Source: a bacterium (GTDB taxonomy: Bacteria > Cyanobacteriota > Vampirovibrionia > Gastranaerophilales > Gastranaerophilaceae). Taken from it: a stretch of DNA of 64,000 bases. Position 1 is the first letter of the stretch; each line of letters starts with the position of its first letter. Location: positions 1-64,000 of the forward strand of contig JAGAXG010000045.1 of the NCBI GenBank assembly GCA_017941035.1, given 5' to 3'. The notes below the pieces were generated by a model that was not told the origin of the DNA, did no database searches, and saw only the letters and a list, made by a program, of their open reading frames with translations. This document shows, piece by piece, positions 1 through 9,173 of the stretch. Both the position numbers and the translations under genes were made by a program.

Positions 1-350
1 TCTGTCTCGCGACAGAGTTGACTCATTTTTTCAAACTCTAGCTATTTAGTTAGAATTCTGTCCGTTGTATCATTTTTTCTAGAATTAACAAGTTTGTCAT
101 TTCTTTCTCAAGTTTATTACATTCATAATAAACCCGTCGCTATTCTATTGTCAAAGTTCTATTCTCAAGACCCCAAACAATCGCAATCACTATTTGACTA
201 CACTCTGTAATGGAGCTACTTCTTCGGCGTTCTCAATGCTACCACTCATTCGAGCAATGCATCCTTTTCCACTTACCTTAATCTTTAATAAAACTGTACG
301 TTTTTAGATAAAATTCTAAGTTTCTGGTTTTAATAAATTTGTTAAGATCT
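1..350 (-). ncRNA. Probable leader of an rRNA operon, or other structured RNA, leaving the window
   Basis: No credible protein gene lies here, but the minus strand looks like structured RNA. It has a GATGC/GCATT hairpin around 232-268, an 8-bp GTTTATTA/TAATAAAC hairpin around 113-134, and at 1-16 a TCTGTC/GACAGA stem closed by a GCGA tetraloop. At 161-148 it reads TAGAACTTTGACAA, which resembles the boxA antitermination element of bacterial rRNA leaders and spacers. Together with a possible upstream promoter this suggests a 16S leader or rRNA spacer, with the mature rRNA beyond position 1. No mature rRNA sequence is visible, so the call is an inference. A riboswitch or another structured RNA is possible. 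Confidence 0.4.
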
Positions 351-354
351 AGTT

Positions 355-383
355 ATCTGAACCTTCTTATCGTAACATGTCAA
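355..383 (-). promoter_or_regulatory. Possible sigma-70 promoter for the leader RNA
   Basis: On the minus strand a perfect TTGACA (383-378) is followed after 17 bases by TCAGAT (360-355), a weak -10. It would start a transcript running toward position 1, matching the structured RNA there. The -10 match is poor, so this is tentative. Confidence 0.3.
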
Positions 384-436
384 TTTTTAATTGCAAGTGT
401 TTATTTTTTATTCTGTAATATATTGTAACATTATAT

Positions 437-473
437 AAAGAACCCGGAAACAATATGTATCCGGGTTCTTTTT
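437..473 (-). terminator. Rho-independent terminator after the glucan phosphorylase
   Basis: An 11-bp stem AAAGAACCCGG/CCGGGTTCTTT with a 13-nt loop lies just beyond the stop codon of the minus-strand phosphorylase gene. The tail on the minus strand is TTTATAT. A T-run on the plus side means it could act in both directions. Confidence 0.75.
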
Positions 474-490
474 CAGTAATTTATAATATT

Positions 491-2185
491 TTACTTAATA
501 TTTGCAAAAGTCCAAGCATCAAATGTAGGAGCTTCTTTCACTTGAATTTCGTGGCTTTCTCCACCTGAACATTCTCCGTCATGAGCAATTGGCTTATACA
601 ATCTATTGTAATATTCAATTACCATACGATCAGAATTGAAATAAGCTTCGGATGTCCTAATTGCTTGACGCATTATTCTTGCCCATTCCATTTTGTTGTC
701 GTAATAAGTAGGAATTATTTGATCTTCGATTATACTCATCAAGCACTTATGGTCTTTCCAATGTCTTTCTTCCCAAGACATTTCATCATTTATCTCAGGA
801 TATTCAATAGAATAGCCGTTTATTCCGTTAAACGTGCCTTCTACTGTCCAACCGTCAAATATAGAAAGGTGAACAGCACCGTTAGCATTTGCAGACATAC
901 CGGATGTACCTGAAGCCTCAAAAGGTCTCAGTGGAGTATTTAACCATACATCAGAACCACGTTTCAGCATGCCTGATAACTGCAATTCATATCCAGGAAG
1001 AACGACAACATTCTTTAATGAATGAGATCTGTGAAGTAATTTATTAAACATCTCTCTACCCATAACATCATCTGGATGAAACTTACCGGCAAAAATAATT
1101 TGAACTTTATTTTCTTCGAGCAATTTACCAATTCTGTCTTTATCCATAAGAATTAACCAGGCACGTTTGTAATCCGCAAATCTTCTTGCCCAAGTTATAG
1201 TTAATACATCAGGATCAAATCTTTTACCAGCAACATTAGCGACATATTTAAATAATTCTGATTTCATTTCACGCTTAACATCAAGCAATTTTTGCAAATC
1301 ATTCTCTGCATTTTTAACTCTCGGATCCTGCCAATACTGGAGATTTACAGCATTTGTAATAGCTCTTATAGGGCATCTGCCTTCAACCCATTCCCACATT
1401 TTATTAGCAACAAGACCATGAAGCTGAGACACCGCATTAGCAATCCTTGACATTCTTAATGCTGCGACTGTTAGTGAGAAATTTTCACCGCCCAAGTTTA
1501 TAGCTGTTTCTCTTGATGCACCGGCAAAAAATCCACCTTCTAATAAAGTGTCTACCCAATGAACTTCATTACCAGCTGCAACAGGGGTATGAGTAGTAAA
1601 TACCGTACGACGTTTTACTTCATTTAAATCTCCGTCATATTGTCTCAATAGTTCAAATGCTGCAGGAAGAGCATGACCTTCATTCATATGAATAACATCA
1701 AAATCATACCCAACTTGTTGTAAAATTCTAACACCAGCGATACCAAGAACAATTTCTTGGGCTATTCTGATTTTTTCATTTCCGTCATACAATCTGTGAG
1801 AAATACTCCTTGCCCAATCACTATTACCGTCAATATCGGTAGTCAATAAATAAACAGGGCAAGTTCCAAAAAGTTCAGGGTCTACTTTTAAAGCCTTCAC
1901 TCTGACTCTTTCACCAAAAATATCAACGGTTGTTTCAACTCCTATATCTTTTAAATAATCGTAATATTTTCTGATATAAGCAACTTCAACATCCCCTTGA
2001 TGATTAATTCGCTGATCATAGTAACCATAAGACCACAAAATTGTGACACCTACCATAGGCATTTGTAAATAACCGGCAGATAACATGTGTGAACCTGCCA
2101 AAAATCCCAAGCCTCCTGAGTATGTACTTAGAGACTGATCAATAGCCATTTCCATTGAGAAATAAGCAACATTAGGTAATGACAT
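491..2185 (-). CDS. Alpha-glucan phosphorylase family protein (short form) lacking the PLP lysine
   Basis: 564 aa, matching the short alpha-glucan phosphorylase family (GT35) that releases glucose-1-phosphate from glycogen or maltodextrin. Supporting motifs are N-terminal YFSMEMAIDQSLSTYSGGLG, central FTTHTPVAAGNEV, ITWARRFADYKRA, and the C-terminal block EASGTSGMSANANGAV. In classical phosphorylases that last block carries the lysine that binds pyridoxal phosphate (GTxNMK); here the residue after Met430 is Ser431 (codon tct). Catalysis by the usual mechanism is therefore in doubt. A ribosome site AGTGAGG lies 7 bases before the ATG. It is a single-gene unit with its own terminator. The family assignment is firm; the enzymatic activity is not. 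Confidence 0.85.
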   Translation of the reverse strand: MSLPNVAYFSMEMAIDQSLSTYSGGLGFLAGSHMLSAGYLQMPMVGVTILWSYGYYDQRINHQGDVEVAYIRKYYDYLKDIGVETTVDIFGERVRVKALKVDPELFGTCPVYLLTTDIDGNSDWARSISHRLYDGNEKIRIAQEIVLGIAGVRILQQVGYDFDVIHMNEGHALPAAFELLRQYDGDLNEVKRRTVFTTHTPVAAGNEVHWVDTLLEGGFFAGASRETAINLGGENFSLTVAALRMSRIANAVSQLHGLVANKMWEWVEGRCPIRAITNAVNLQYWQDPRVKNAENDLQKLLDVKREMKSELFKYVANVAGKRFDPDVLTITWARRFADYKRAWLILMDKDRIGKLLEENKVQIIFAGKFHPDDVMGREMFNKLLHRSHSLKNVVVLPGYELQLSGMLKRGSDVWLNTPLRPFEASGTSGMSANANGAVHLSIFDGWTVEGTFNGINGYSIEYPEINDEMSWEERHWKDHKCLMSIIEDQIIPTYYDNKMEWARIMRQAIRTSEAYFNSDRMVIEYYNRLYKPIAHDGECSGGESHEIQVKEAPTFDAWTFANIK

Positions 2186-2292
2186 TTTAACCTCACTTCT
2201 TTTATTTTTTTTACACTTAATTTTTCATACGCACAGGATGTGCTTTGACATTGTAACACACAATTAAAAAAAAGTGTAGTGTTAAAACAAAT

Positions 2293-2324
2293 AAAAAAAG
2301 AGACAATACACGCCTCTTTTTTTT
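2293..2324 (-). terminator. Rho-independent terminator
   Basis: A stem AAAAAAAGAG/CTCTTTTTTT with an 11-nt loop and T-runs on both strands. It follows the interrupted minus-strand gene at 2357-2935. Confidence 0.7.
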
Positions 2325-2356
2325 AGTATTATTTATTCATATTTTTTATTTATTAC

Positions 2357-2935
2357 TTAACCATCTTTTGTTTTTAAATATTTTTGTTTATCTAAAGATT
2401 TATGTATTTTTACCGGATTTTTAAAAGCCTTTAAATTAAAAGTTACTGGTCCATCCTTATTATGATTAACTTCAAACAGTTCTGGTAATGTCATATTTTT
2501 ATTATTATCAAAAGGTTTGATATCTTGTAATTTTTCAATCGAGTCAGCATCAAATTTTACAAGACCATTACCCAATTCTCCAGAAGATTTTGCATCCATT
2601 AAACCAAATCTTTCAGAATTCAAATCTTTATATTAAGATATAGATTGTCTATCAGCAATCAAAGTATCACAAGTCAACAATGGAGCACTCCTGCTGTTTA
2701 AAGATTTGTTATCTAAAGTCATATACGAAGATTTCGCTATTAAACTATCATTTTTATTTACTTTATTTTTTTGCACAATATCACCAACATCTAAATAATA
2801 ATTGTCGCTATCTTTAGTTCCCATGTGCTTTTCATCATCTATATTTTGAAAAGACAAAGAAACTGCAGTTCGCGTTTCTGCAACAGGAACATTTGCATTT
2901 GAAATGTTCCCGGCATTGAAGCCATCACAAACCAT
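2357..2935 (-). pseudogene. Hypothetical protein gene interrupted by an in-frame TAA
   Basis: A 100-codon ORF starts at 2935 (ATG, with AGGAG 6 bases upstream) and ends at a TAA at 2635-2633. The same frame then stays open to 2357, giving 88 more codons if counted from a TTG at 2623. The two halves are exactly in frame and no good start with a ribosome site lies between them, so the simplest reading is one gene of about 192 codons broken by a nonsense change. The product is polar, without signal peptide or membrane segments, and I do not recognise the family. A sequencing error, or a genuine short 100-aa protein, are alternatives. Confidence 0.55.
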
Positions 2936-3070
2936 AGTAATCTCCTTATATAAATGTTGATACTACATTATTTAATTTTACAACAAATTAAGCTCTATTA
3001 AAGAATTTTGCTAATTATAAATTAGTCTTTACAAAAGTTAATAATTTAAAAATTTATTTAATTTTTTTGT

Positions 3071-4303
3071 TTAAAAAACTTTATCTAAGAACTTTTTCAA
3101 TGCAATTTTGACATGCGCATAAGTAATACCCCCTTGCATATAAGCTACATAAGGAGCACGCATTGGTCCATCTGCAGATAATTCAATAGTAGAACCTTCT
3201 ATAAATGTACCGCCTGCCATTATAACCTTATCCTCGTAGCCTGGTATATATTCAGGAATAGGAGTTACATATGCATTTACAGGAGAAAGAGATTGTATAG
3301 TTCTACAAAACTGTTCCAGTAATTCCGGTTTTCCAAATGTTATATTTTGTATAATATCAGTTCTTTTTTCATTAAATTTAGGATACGAATCATAACCGAT
3401 TTTGTCAAAAATTTTACTCGCTAATACAGCACCTTTAACAGCATCGGCAACAACAGAAGGAGCCATAAACAGTCCTTGAAAAATTAATCTATGCTGATTA
3501 AACATAGCCCCACCTTCGGATCCGATTCCCGGAGCTGTAAGTCTTGAAGCTGAACGTTCTACGTAAACAGCTTTACCTGCTATGTAACCTCCGGCTTCAA
3601 CAATACCTCCTCCCGGATTTTTTATCAAAGACCCGCCTATTATATCCGCTCCTACCTCTAAAGGCTCTTTTTTATCTACAAATTCACCATAGCAATTGTC
3701 TACAAAACAAATTGTATTTTGATTTTTAGATTTAACTATTTTACAAATTTTTTCAATATCATCAATTGTTAAAGATTTTCTTGTTGAATAACCTTTTGAA
3801 CGCTGTATTAAAACCATTGTTGTTGAATTGTCTACAGCTTTTTCTATACCATCAAAATCGACTTCTGAATTATTTATTAATGGGACTTCTTCGTACAAAA
3901 CACCATTTCCTATTAAAGAAGCTCGTTTTGTTTCTTCATCTCCCATTGTACCTATAACTTCCTGCATTGTATCATATGGAGCACCGGCAACTGACAAAAG
4001 TTTGTCCCCATACTTCAAATTGCCAAAAAGCACACAAGCTAAAGTGTGCGTTCCGGATGCAAAATGTATTCTTACAAGAGCTTTTTCTGCCTTAAAAACT
4101 TGTGCATAAACCCTATCTAAAACTTCTCTGCCCAAATCATCATGACCATAACCTGAAACAGTATAAAAATGTTCGGGAGCAACTTTATTTTCATAAAAAG
4201 CATCTAAAACTTTTTCTTGATTATAATCTCTTATTTCATCAATAAGATCAAATTGTTCATGTAATTCATTCTGTGCAATTTTTATAATTTCTTTACTATT
4301 CAT
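3071..4303 (-). CDS. Methionine gamma-lyase family PLP protein (aluminium-resistance/YnbB type)
   Basis: About 410 aa of the fold-type I PLP family often annotated 'methionine gamma-lyase family' or 'aluminium resistance protein'. Seen motifs are YTVSGYGHDDLGR, IHFASGTHT, the cofactor aspartate region CFVDNCYGEF, the probable Schiff-base lysine in GGSLIKNPGGG, and a C-terminal GGITYAHVKIAL. The true substrate of the family is not settled. The frame can be opened at a TTG at 4321, but the ATG at 4303 giving MNSKEIIKIAQ is a more usual start. Neither has a clear ribosome site. It is divergent from the vWA gene at 4366. Confidence 0.85.
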   Translation of the reverse strand: MNSKEIIKIAQNELHEQFDLIDEIRDYNQEKVLDAFYENKVAPEHFYTVSGYGHDDLGREVLDRVYAQVFKAEKALVRIHFASGTHTLACVLFGNLKYGDKLLSVAGAPYDTMQEVIGTMGDEETKRASLIGNGVLYEEVPLINNSEVDFDGIEKAVDNSTTMVLIQRSKGYSTRKSLTIDDIEKICKIVKSKNQNTICFVDNCYGEFVDKKEPLEVGADIIGGSLIKNPGGGIVEAGGYIAGKAVYVERSASRLTAPGIGSEGGAMFNQHRLIFQGLFMAPSVVADAVKGAVLASKIFDKIGYDSYPKFNEKRTDIIQNITFGKPELLEQFCRTIQSLSPVNAYVTPIPEYIPGYEDKVIMAGGTFIEGSTIELSADGPMRAPYVAYMQGGITYAHVKIALKKFLDKVF

Positions 4304-4365
4304 ATTAATATAATATATCAAGCAAAGAATAATAAAAGCAGGTAATCTATATTTTCAAAAAAATA

Positions 4366-5106
4366 ATGAATAATAAACATATGAAAAAAAATATACTAAT
4401 AATTATAACCCTGCTTATTTTCTGTAATTCATCTTTTGGTTATAAATACGGAGTTTATAACCCAAGAAATTACAATTATTCAACGGAAGAAGGAGAACAA
4501 ATCTTATTTATCCTTGACTTATCTAACAGTATGAATGAATCTTTAGAAAATTCTACCAAATATAAACTTATGTTAAGAACGATGAGCGAAATTTTACCAA
4601 AAATTTCACCAGATACAAAAATCGGTTTAAGAGTATACGGCCAAAGAATGGGATTTACACCTATTGAAGCTTGCAGAGCATCAACACTGGCTTCTCCTAT
4701 TTCAGCCAACAATGCAGGTGGTGTAAACTCTGCACTACAAAGATTCAAACCCAGAGGAATGACTCCGATTACTTTTTCACTCAAACAAGCTATTAAATAC
4801 GATTTTATGGGTTTTAGCGGGAAAAAACATATTATTCTCATGACAGATGGAGGAGAAAATTGCGATGAGAGTCCGTGTAAATTCGTCATGGAACTTATAA
4901 AAATCAGACGAGATGTACAAATAGATGTTATCGCATTTAATTTAAAAGATTCAGATGATATAGAACAACTACAATGCACAGCTCTTGTTACAAGCGGAAA
5001 ATTTTATAATGCAAATACTTCCGCAGAATTATTAAAAGGTTTTGATAAAAGCATTCAAGGGGTGAAAAATGTCGAAGCGAAAATAATATTACCTAATACT
5101 AAATAA
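4366..5106 (+). CDS. Secreted von Willebrand factor A domain protein
   Basis: 246 aa with an N-terminal signal peptide (the ATG at 4381 gives MKKNILIIITLLIFC and may be the real start) followed by a vWA domain. The metal-ion-dependent adhesion site is intact: D51-L-S-N-S, GMTPIT, and ILMTDGGEN. A cysteine pair in TDGGENCDESPC and another in EACRAS are shared with the secreted vWA protein at 51396-52316, so the two are paralogs. They probably act in the envelope or outside the cell as metal-dependent binding proteins; the ligand is unknown. It converges on the helicase gene with a 4-base gap. Confidence 0.8.
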   Translation: MNNKHMKKNILIIITLLIFCNSSFGYKYGVYNPRNYNYSTEEGEQILFILDLSNSMNESLENSTKYKLMLRTMSEILPKISPDTKIGLRVYGQRMGFTPIEACRASTLASPISANNAGGVNSALQRFKPRGMTPITFSLKQAIKYDFMGFSGKKHIILMTDGGENCDESPCKFVMELIKIRRDVQIDVIAFNLKDSDDIEQLQCTALVTSGKFYNANTSAELLKGFDKSIQGVKNVEAKIILPNTK

Positions 5107-5110
5107 AAAA

Positions 5111-8100
5111 CTAATCCACTGAGAATATTTCTCTAATATCATCCATAGTAAGAGATTTCGTAATATTTCTGTCAACAGAAATTACACTATCGACAAGATC
5201 ACGCTTAACTCCTTTAAGTTTTTGAATTTTTTCCTCTACTGTATTTTTTGTAATAAGTCTGTATACAAAAACTTTTTTAGTCTGTCCAATACGATAAGCT
5301 CTGTCAGTTGCCTGATCTTCAACAGCCGGATTCCACCAAGGGTCATAATGAATTACATAATCAGCACCGGTTAAGTTCAATCCTGTACCTCCGGCTTTCA
5401 AACTAATTAAGAATATAGGAATCGTCGAATCGTTATTAAATCTGTCAACTGCTTCTTTACGGTCTTTTGTTTTACCTGTAAGGTATTCATATTTAATACC
5501 TGCTCTGTCAAGCCAATCTTTAATAATATCAAGCATATTAACAAACTGACTGAATAACAAGACCCTATGTCCCTCAGATACAATCTCTTCAAGCATAACT
5601 TTAAGTTTTTCAAATTTACCTGACGAAATAATATTTTTGACATTATCTTTATCATAAAGTCTTGGATGGCAGCAAATTTGGCGCATACGCAGCAGAGCAG
5701 AGAAAATAGACATTCTACTTTTCTCAAGTCCGTTTTGTTCAATAGATTTAAACAATTCTTCTTTAGTAGAATCAAGAACTTGAAGATAGAAATCTCTTTG
5801 TTCATCTGTCAATTCACAATATGCAACATTTTCTACCTTATCAGGAAGATCTTTCGCAACATCACGTTTCATTCTGCGCAAAATAAACGGATAAATTTGC
5901 AATTTTAAACGCTTTTCAACAATTTTATCATGACGTTCCATAATCGGATTTACGTAATGAGAATTAAAATCAGCCATTGAAAACAAAAATCCCGGCATTA
6001 AAAAGTCAAATACAGACCACAATTCTTCCAATTTGTTTTCAATCGGTGTACCCGAAAGAGCAAGTTTATGCGTCGCATTCAACTGTTTTACCGCCTGAGC
6101 AGTTTGAGAAATTGCGTTTTTGATATTTTGAGATTCATCAAGTATCACATATCTGAAATTTATATCTTTCAATTTTTCAATATCGCGTCTTACAAGAGCA
6201 TAACTGGTAATAACAACATCATATTCAGGGATTTTCTTAAAGAATTGTTTTCTTTCTCCCCCTTGAAGTTTCAAACAAGTTAACTCAGGAGCAAATTTTT
6301 GAATTTCACTTTCCCAATTAAATACAACCGTAGTCGGAGCAATAACAAGAGTAGGACAAGATCCATCCTCTTCTTTTGCCTTTTGAATAGCCGTCAAAGC
6401 TTGCAAAGTTTTACCAAGCCCCATATCATCAGCCAAAATCCCGTTAAGACCGTATTTATACATAAACCATAACCAGCCGAAACCTTTTAACTGATATTCA
6501 CGGAAATCTGCTCTTATACCTTTAGGGAGTTCAAGATTTTCAGAAGTTGAAAAAGTTGACATCTGTTCCCAAAATTCTTTGAATCTGTCACTTAAAATAA
6601 GTTCTAAACCAAGATTTTTAAGCTCATTAATCAATCCTGCACGGAAAGTTTTAACAGTAAAAGTATTATCCTCAGTTCTATAAACATCAAAAGAATTAAA
6701 TGTTCTCATCATTGCGTAAATACTTTGAACAGGGTATTCAACAAAACCGTTGCTTCTTATGCGAGAATATTTTTCATCTTTCAGAGCTGTATCATAAATC
6801 TCATTAAAATCAATAATTTCATCTCCTACTTGACCAAATATATTTACATCAAAACTATCAGGTTGTTCATCAGAGAAATCGATTTTTGCACAAAGTTTAA
6901 ATGGATTTTCAATAATTTTAAAAAATGACATATCATCTTTTTCTTCAAATTTCCATCCTTCACCGGCCTGCTTCATATAATAATTGTAAAAATCTATCGC
7001 AGTTTCTTTTTCCAAGGCCAAATTATTAGTCTGCATAGGAACAAATTTACAAGCTAAAAGCATAGCATATGCTTCATTTTCATGCTTAATATTACGTTTT
7101 ACCCAGTAAATAACATCCTCATCTGGCTTTTTAACCGTTATATAAGGAAGTTTTTCGCTTGCAGTTTTTGAATAAGGAACCCGTACTCCATCATATTCAA
7201 AATTCAATTCTGCTTTTAAACTCTGGTCATAATCTATTCCAAGAGTTACGACATTGATTGGCGGGCGCTGCTCAAGCATTAATTTAGAAATTTTATCATC
7301 AATGTTTACGTCCATAAGCTCACGAAGTTTTGGTAAATCTTCATAAATAAATTTACCGCACTCTGCGTCCTTTAAATCAGTAAACGATGCTTTCGTAATA
7401 TTTTGCGGAACAGATTGAACTGCCACATTTGTCGGAAATATTACGTTTTTATACCTTCCCCATTTTAAATGACGGGAAAAATATCTTACTTCCTCAAACG
7501 GATAAACATCATCTTTATCAGGACGCTTCCACTCTAAAGATAGTAACAACGTACCAGGAGTTTGAGAAGTATTGACATTTAAAACAAGTTTCCATTCTTC
7601 ATCAGAAAATTTTAAACGTTCCTTTGTACGTTCGTCAAGAACTTCATCTGCCTTTGCAAGTAAGGAGAATATATCTCCAAATTTTGCTATCGGAACATCA
7701 TACCATCCGGCTTTTTTATCTTGACGTGCTACTTTTAAAAGTTCGCGGAATATCAACAATTCAACTTTTTGAGAATTATTAAGTTCAAAATTTTTATCAT
7801 TCTTTTGCATTTCAAGAACACTTAGCATTATAGGCTCAATTTGGCGAATTACTTTCCCTTTATCCCTTGAACGTACCAATACCGAAAAGAAATTAGCCTT
7901 TCTTTTTGCATTGAAATGAAAAATGTAACTTCCCTGAGGTTCTTGAGTTAGCTCAGTATTTTCATCCGGAAATTCGAACTCAAATCCAAATTTTGTAGAA
8001 AGCCAATCTTCATAAGCATGAGAATCAATAGCTTTCAAAGCAACAGCAACAGCATGTTTGCACCACTCTTCTTTTAAAGGACAGTTGCAACGAGCCTCTA

Positions 8101-8290
8101 CCTTATTTTTTTTAAAAATAAGATCTGTATTATAATGATCCTGAAAGTTACCTTTTACTTTTCCCATATAAAAATTTTTTTCAGGATAATCATCAAATAC
8201 CATATCTTTTAAATGGTACTCGTAACCTCTGCGCCAGCTACCTGCACTTGCATGCTCTTTTACGTATTTGTAATTAAATTCTTCACTCAT
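5111..8290 (-). CDS. SWIM zinc finger SNF2-family DNA helicase/translocase
   Basis: 1059 aa. The N-terminus has a SWIM zinc finger CNCPLKEEWCKH (Cys68, Cys70, Cys77, His79). The C-terminal half is a full SNF2 ATPase: Walker A in DDMGLGKTLQAL (about residue 625), motif II DESQ (about 717, instead of DEAH), SGTPIENKLEELWS, then the helicase-C part with SLKAGGTGLNLTGAD, DPWWNPAVEDQATDRAYRIGQ. The middle is the variable region typical of bacterial SNF2 proteins. Such proteins translocate on duplex DNA and remodel protein-DNA complexes; the bacterial role is poorly known. It lies downstream of the thioesterase gene but has a 136-base leader with its own probable promoter. Confidence 0.93.
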   Translation of the reverse strand: MSEEFNYKYVKEHASAGSWRRGYEYHLKDMVFDDYPEKNFYMGKVKGNFQDHYNTDLIFKKNKVEARCNCPLKEEWCKHAVAVALKAIDSHAYEDWLSTKFGFEFEFPDENTELTQEPQGSYIFHFNAKRKANFFSVLVRSRDKGKVIRQIEPIMLSVLEMQKNDKNFELNNSQKVELLIFRELLKVARQDKKAGWYDVPIAKFGDIFSLLAKADEVLDERTKERLKFSDEEWKLVLNVNTSQTPGTLLLSLEWKRPDKDDVYPFEEVRYFSRHLKWGRYKNVIFPTNVAVQSVPQNITKASFTDLKDAECGKFIYEDLPKLRELMDVNIDDKISKLMLEQRPPINVVTLGIDYDQSLKAELNFEYDGVRVPYSKTASEKLPYITVKKPDEDVIYWVKRNIKHENEAYAMLLACKFVPMQTNNLALEKETAIDFYNYYMKQAGEGWKFEEKDDMSFFKIIENPFKLCAKIDFSDEQPDSFDVNIFGQVGDEIIDFNEIYDTALKDEKYSRIRSNGFVEYPVQSIYAMMRTFNSFDVYRTEDNTFTVKTFRAGLINELKNLGLELILSDRFKEFWEQMSTFSTSENLELPKGIRADFREYQLKGFGWLWFMYKYGLNGILADDMGLGKTLQALTAIQKAKEEDGSCPTLVIAPTTVVFNWESEIQKFAPELTCLKLQGGERKQFFKKIPEYDVVITSYALVRRDIEKLKDINFRYVILDESQNIKNAISQTAQAVKQLNATHKLALSGTPIENKLEELWSVFDFLMPGFLFSMADFNSHYVNPIMERHDKIVEKRLKLQIYPFILRRMKRDVAKDLPDKVENVAYCELTDEQRDFYLQVLDSTKEELFKSIEQNGLEKSRMSIFSALLRMRQICCHPRLYDKDNVKNIISSGKFEKLKVMLEEIVSEGHRVLLFSQFVNMLDIIKDWLDRAGIKYEYLTGKTKDRKEAVDRFNNDSTIPIFLISLKAGGTGLNLTGADYVIHYDPWWNPAVEDQATDRAYRIGQTKKVFVYRLITKNTVEEKIQKLKGVKRDLVDSVISVDRNITKSLTMDDIREIFSVD

Positions 8291-8374
8291 TATGTGGAGT
8301 TCGTTTTCTCTTTCTTTTGAGAGACTTAACCTTCCAAACAGATTTCTAGGATCTGTATACTCTCAACAAGAATT

Positions 8375-8402
8375 ATTATATAAAAAAATAAAAAAAAAAC
8401 AA
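8375..8402 (-). promoter_or_regulatory. Probable promoter of the SNF2 helicase gene
   Basis: On the minus strand TTGTTT (8402-8397) and a perfect TATAAT (8380-8375) are 16 bases apart, upstream of the helicase ATG at 8290. The region is very AT-rich, so chance matches are possible. Confidence 0.4.
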
Positions 8403-8426
8403 GTAGGTATATATAATTTTTTTTAT

Positions 8427-9167
8427 TTAATTCCATTCAATTTTTATAAGGCAAAGCTCTTCAGAAGTACTAACATTCCTTATAGTATGCTCAGTGATAT
8501 TACCATCTGTTTTTACATAAGAGACAACATCCTCTCCATACTTGACATCATGCTTAAAATATATATCCATATTTTTCGGAGTTTTATTTTTTAAAAAATC
8601 AAAATCTAAAGCCTCAACTGCCCACGAAATATAAACTATATTATTCACATGACCGTTCATATCCAAATCATTATAACGAACATGGAATGTTTTTTCTTTA
8701 TCCCACTCTTTTAAAGGCTTTAAACGGCGCAGTGTTAAATCGTTATCACGTTTTTCATATTTTTTAATATCAGGAAATTTTTCCTCTATGTTTATTAATG
8801 ATTTATCATTCAAATCAACCATCAGCCAATAAGAAGAAGCTCTTAACAATCTTGTTCCATCAACTGTATAAGCTTCAAAATCACGATATGCGCTTTGCTT
8901 TTGAGTACCTCTGTTTTCGGTGTATAGTTTAATTTCCGTCAAATTTTGAGGATATTTATCAAATTCTATTCTATATCTGACAAGAAACCATCCTAAATTT
9001 TGAGCATTCAATTCTCTATTTCCAAACGGAGTATCTAAAATATTTCTGGCTCCCATATCCTGCAACAAATTAAGCAAAGATGCAGGTTTGAGACGATATT
9101 CCAAATCATGATCTGCCATTGTAATAGGGTATGTTTTTTCTAATGTATAAAAATTCTTATCTGCCAT
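8427..9167 (-). CDS. Acyl-ACP thioesterase
   Basis: 246 aa of the acyl-ACP thioesterase family (double hotdog fold), which releases free fatty acids from acyl carrier protein. The first hotdog opens with MADHDLEYRLKPASLLNLLQD and LGWFLVRYRIEFDKYP. The second contains VRYNDLDMNGHVNNIVYISW, the typical N-x-H region of the family. It starts 6 bases after the stop of the Na/Pi cotransporter gene, with the AGTAGG ribosome site overlapping that stop, so the two are co-transcribed. Length is normal for the bacterial enzyme. Confidence 0.88.
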   Translation of the reverse strand: MADKNFYTLEKTYPITMADHDLEYRLKPASLLNLLQDMGARNILDTPFGNRELNAQNLGWFLVRYRIEFDKYPQNLTEIKLYTENRGTQKQSAYRDFEAYTVDGTRLLRASSYWLMVDLNDKSLINIEEKFPDIKKYEKRDNDLTLRRLKPLKEWDKEKTFHVRYNDLDMNGHVNNIVYISWAVEALDFDFLKNKTPKNMDIYFKHDVKYGEDVVSYVKTDGNITEHTIRNVSTSEELCLIKIEWN

Positions 9168-9173
9168 TTTAAC

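Noticed and set aside
1-300. Lysine riboswitch
   Set aside because: A GCCGAAG motif and a GTCGCGA stretch recall that class, but the conserved P3 arm and loop sequences are missing. An rRNA leader explains the boxA-like element better.
3828-4109. 93-aa plus-strand ORF opposite the PLP lyase
   Set aside because: It is a shadow frame of a well-conserved enzyme gene and has no ribosome site.
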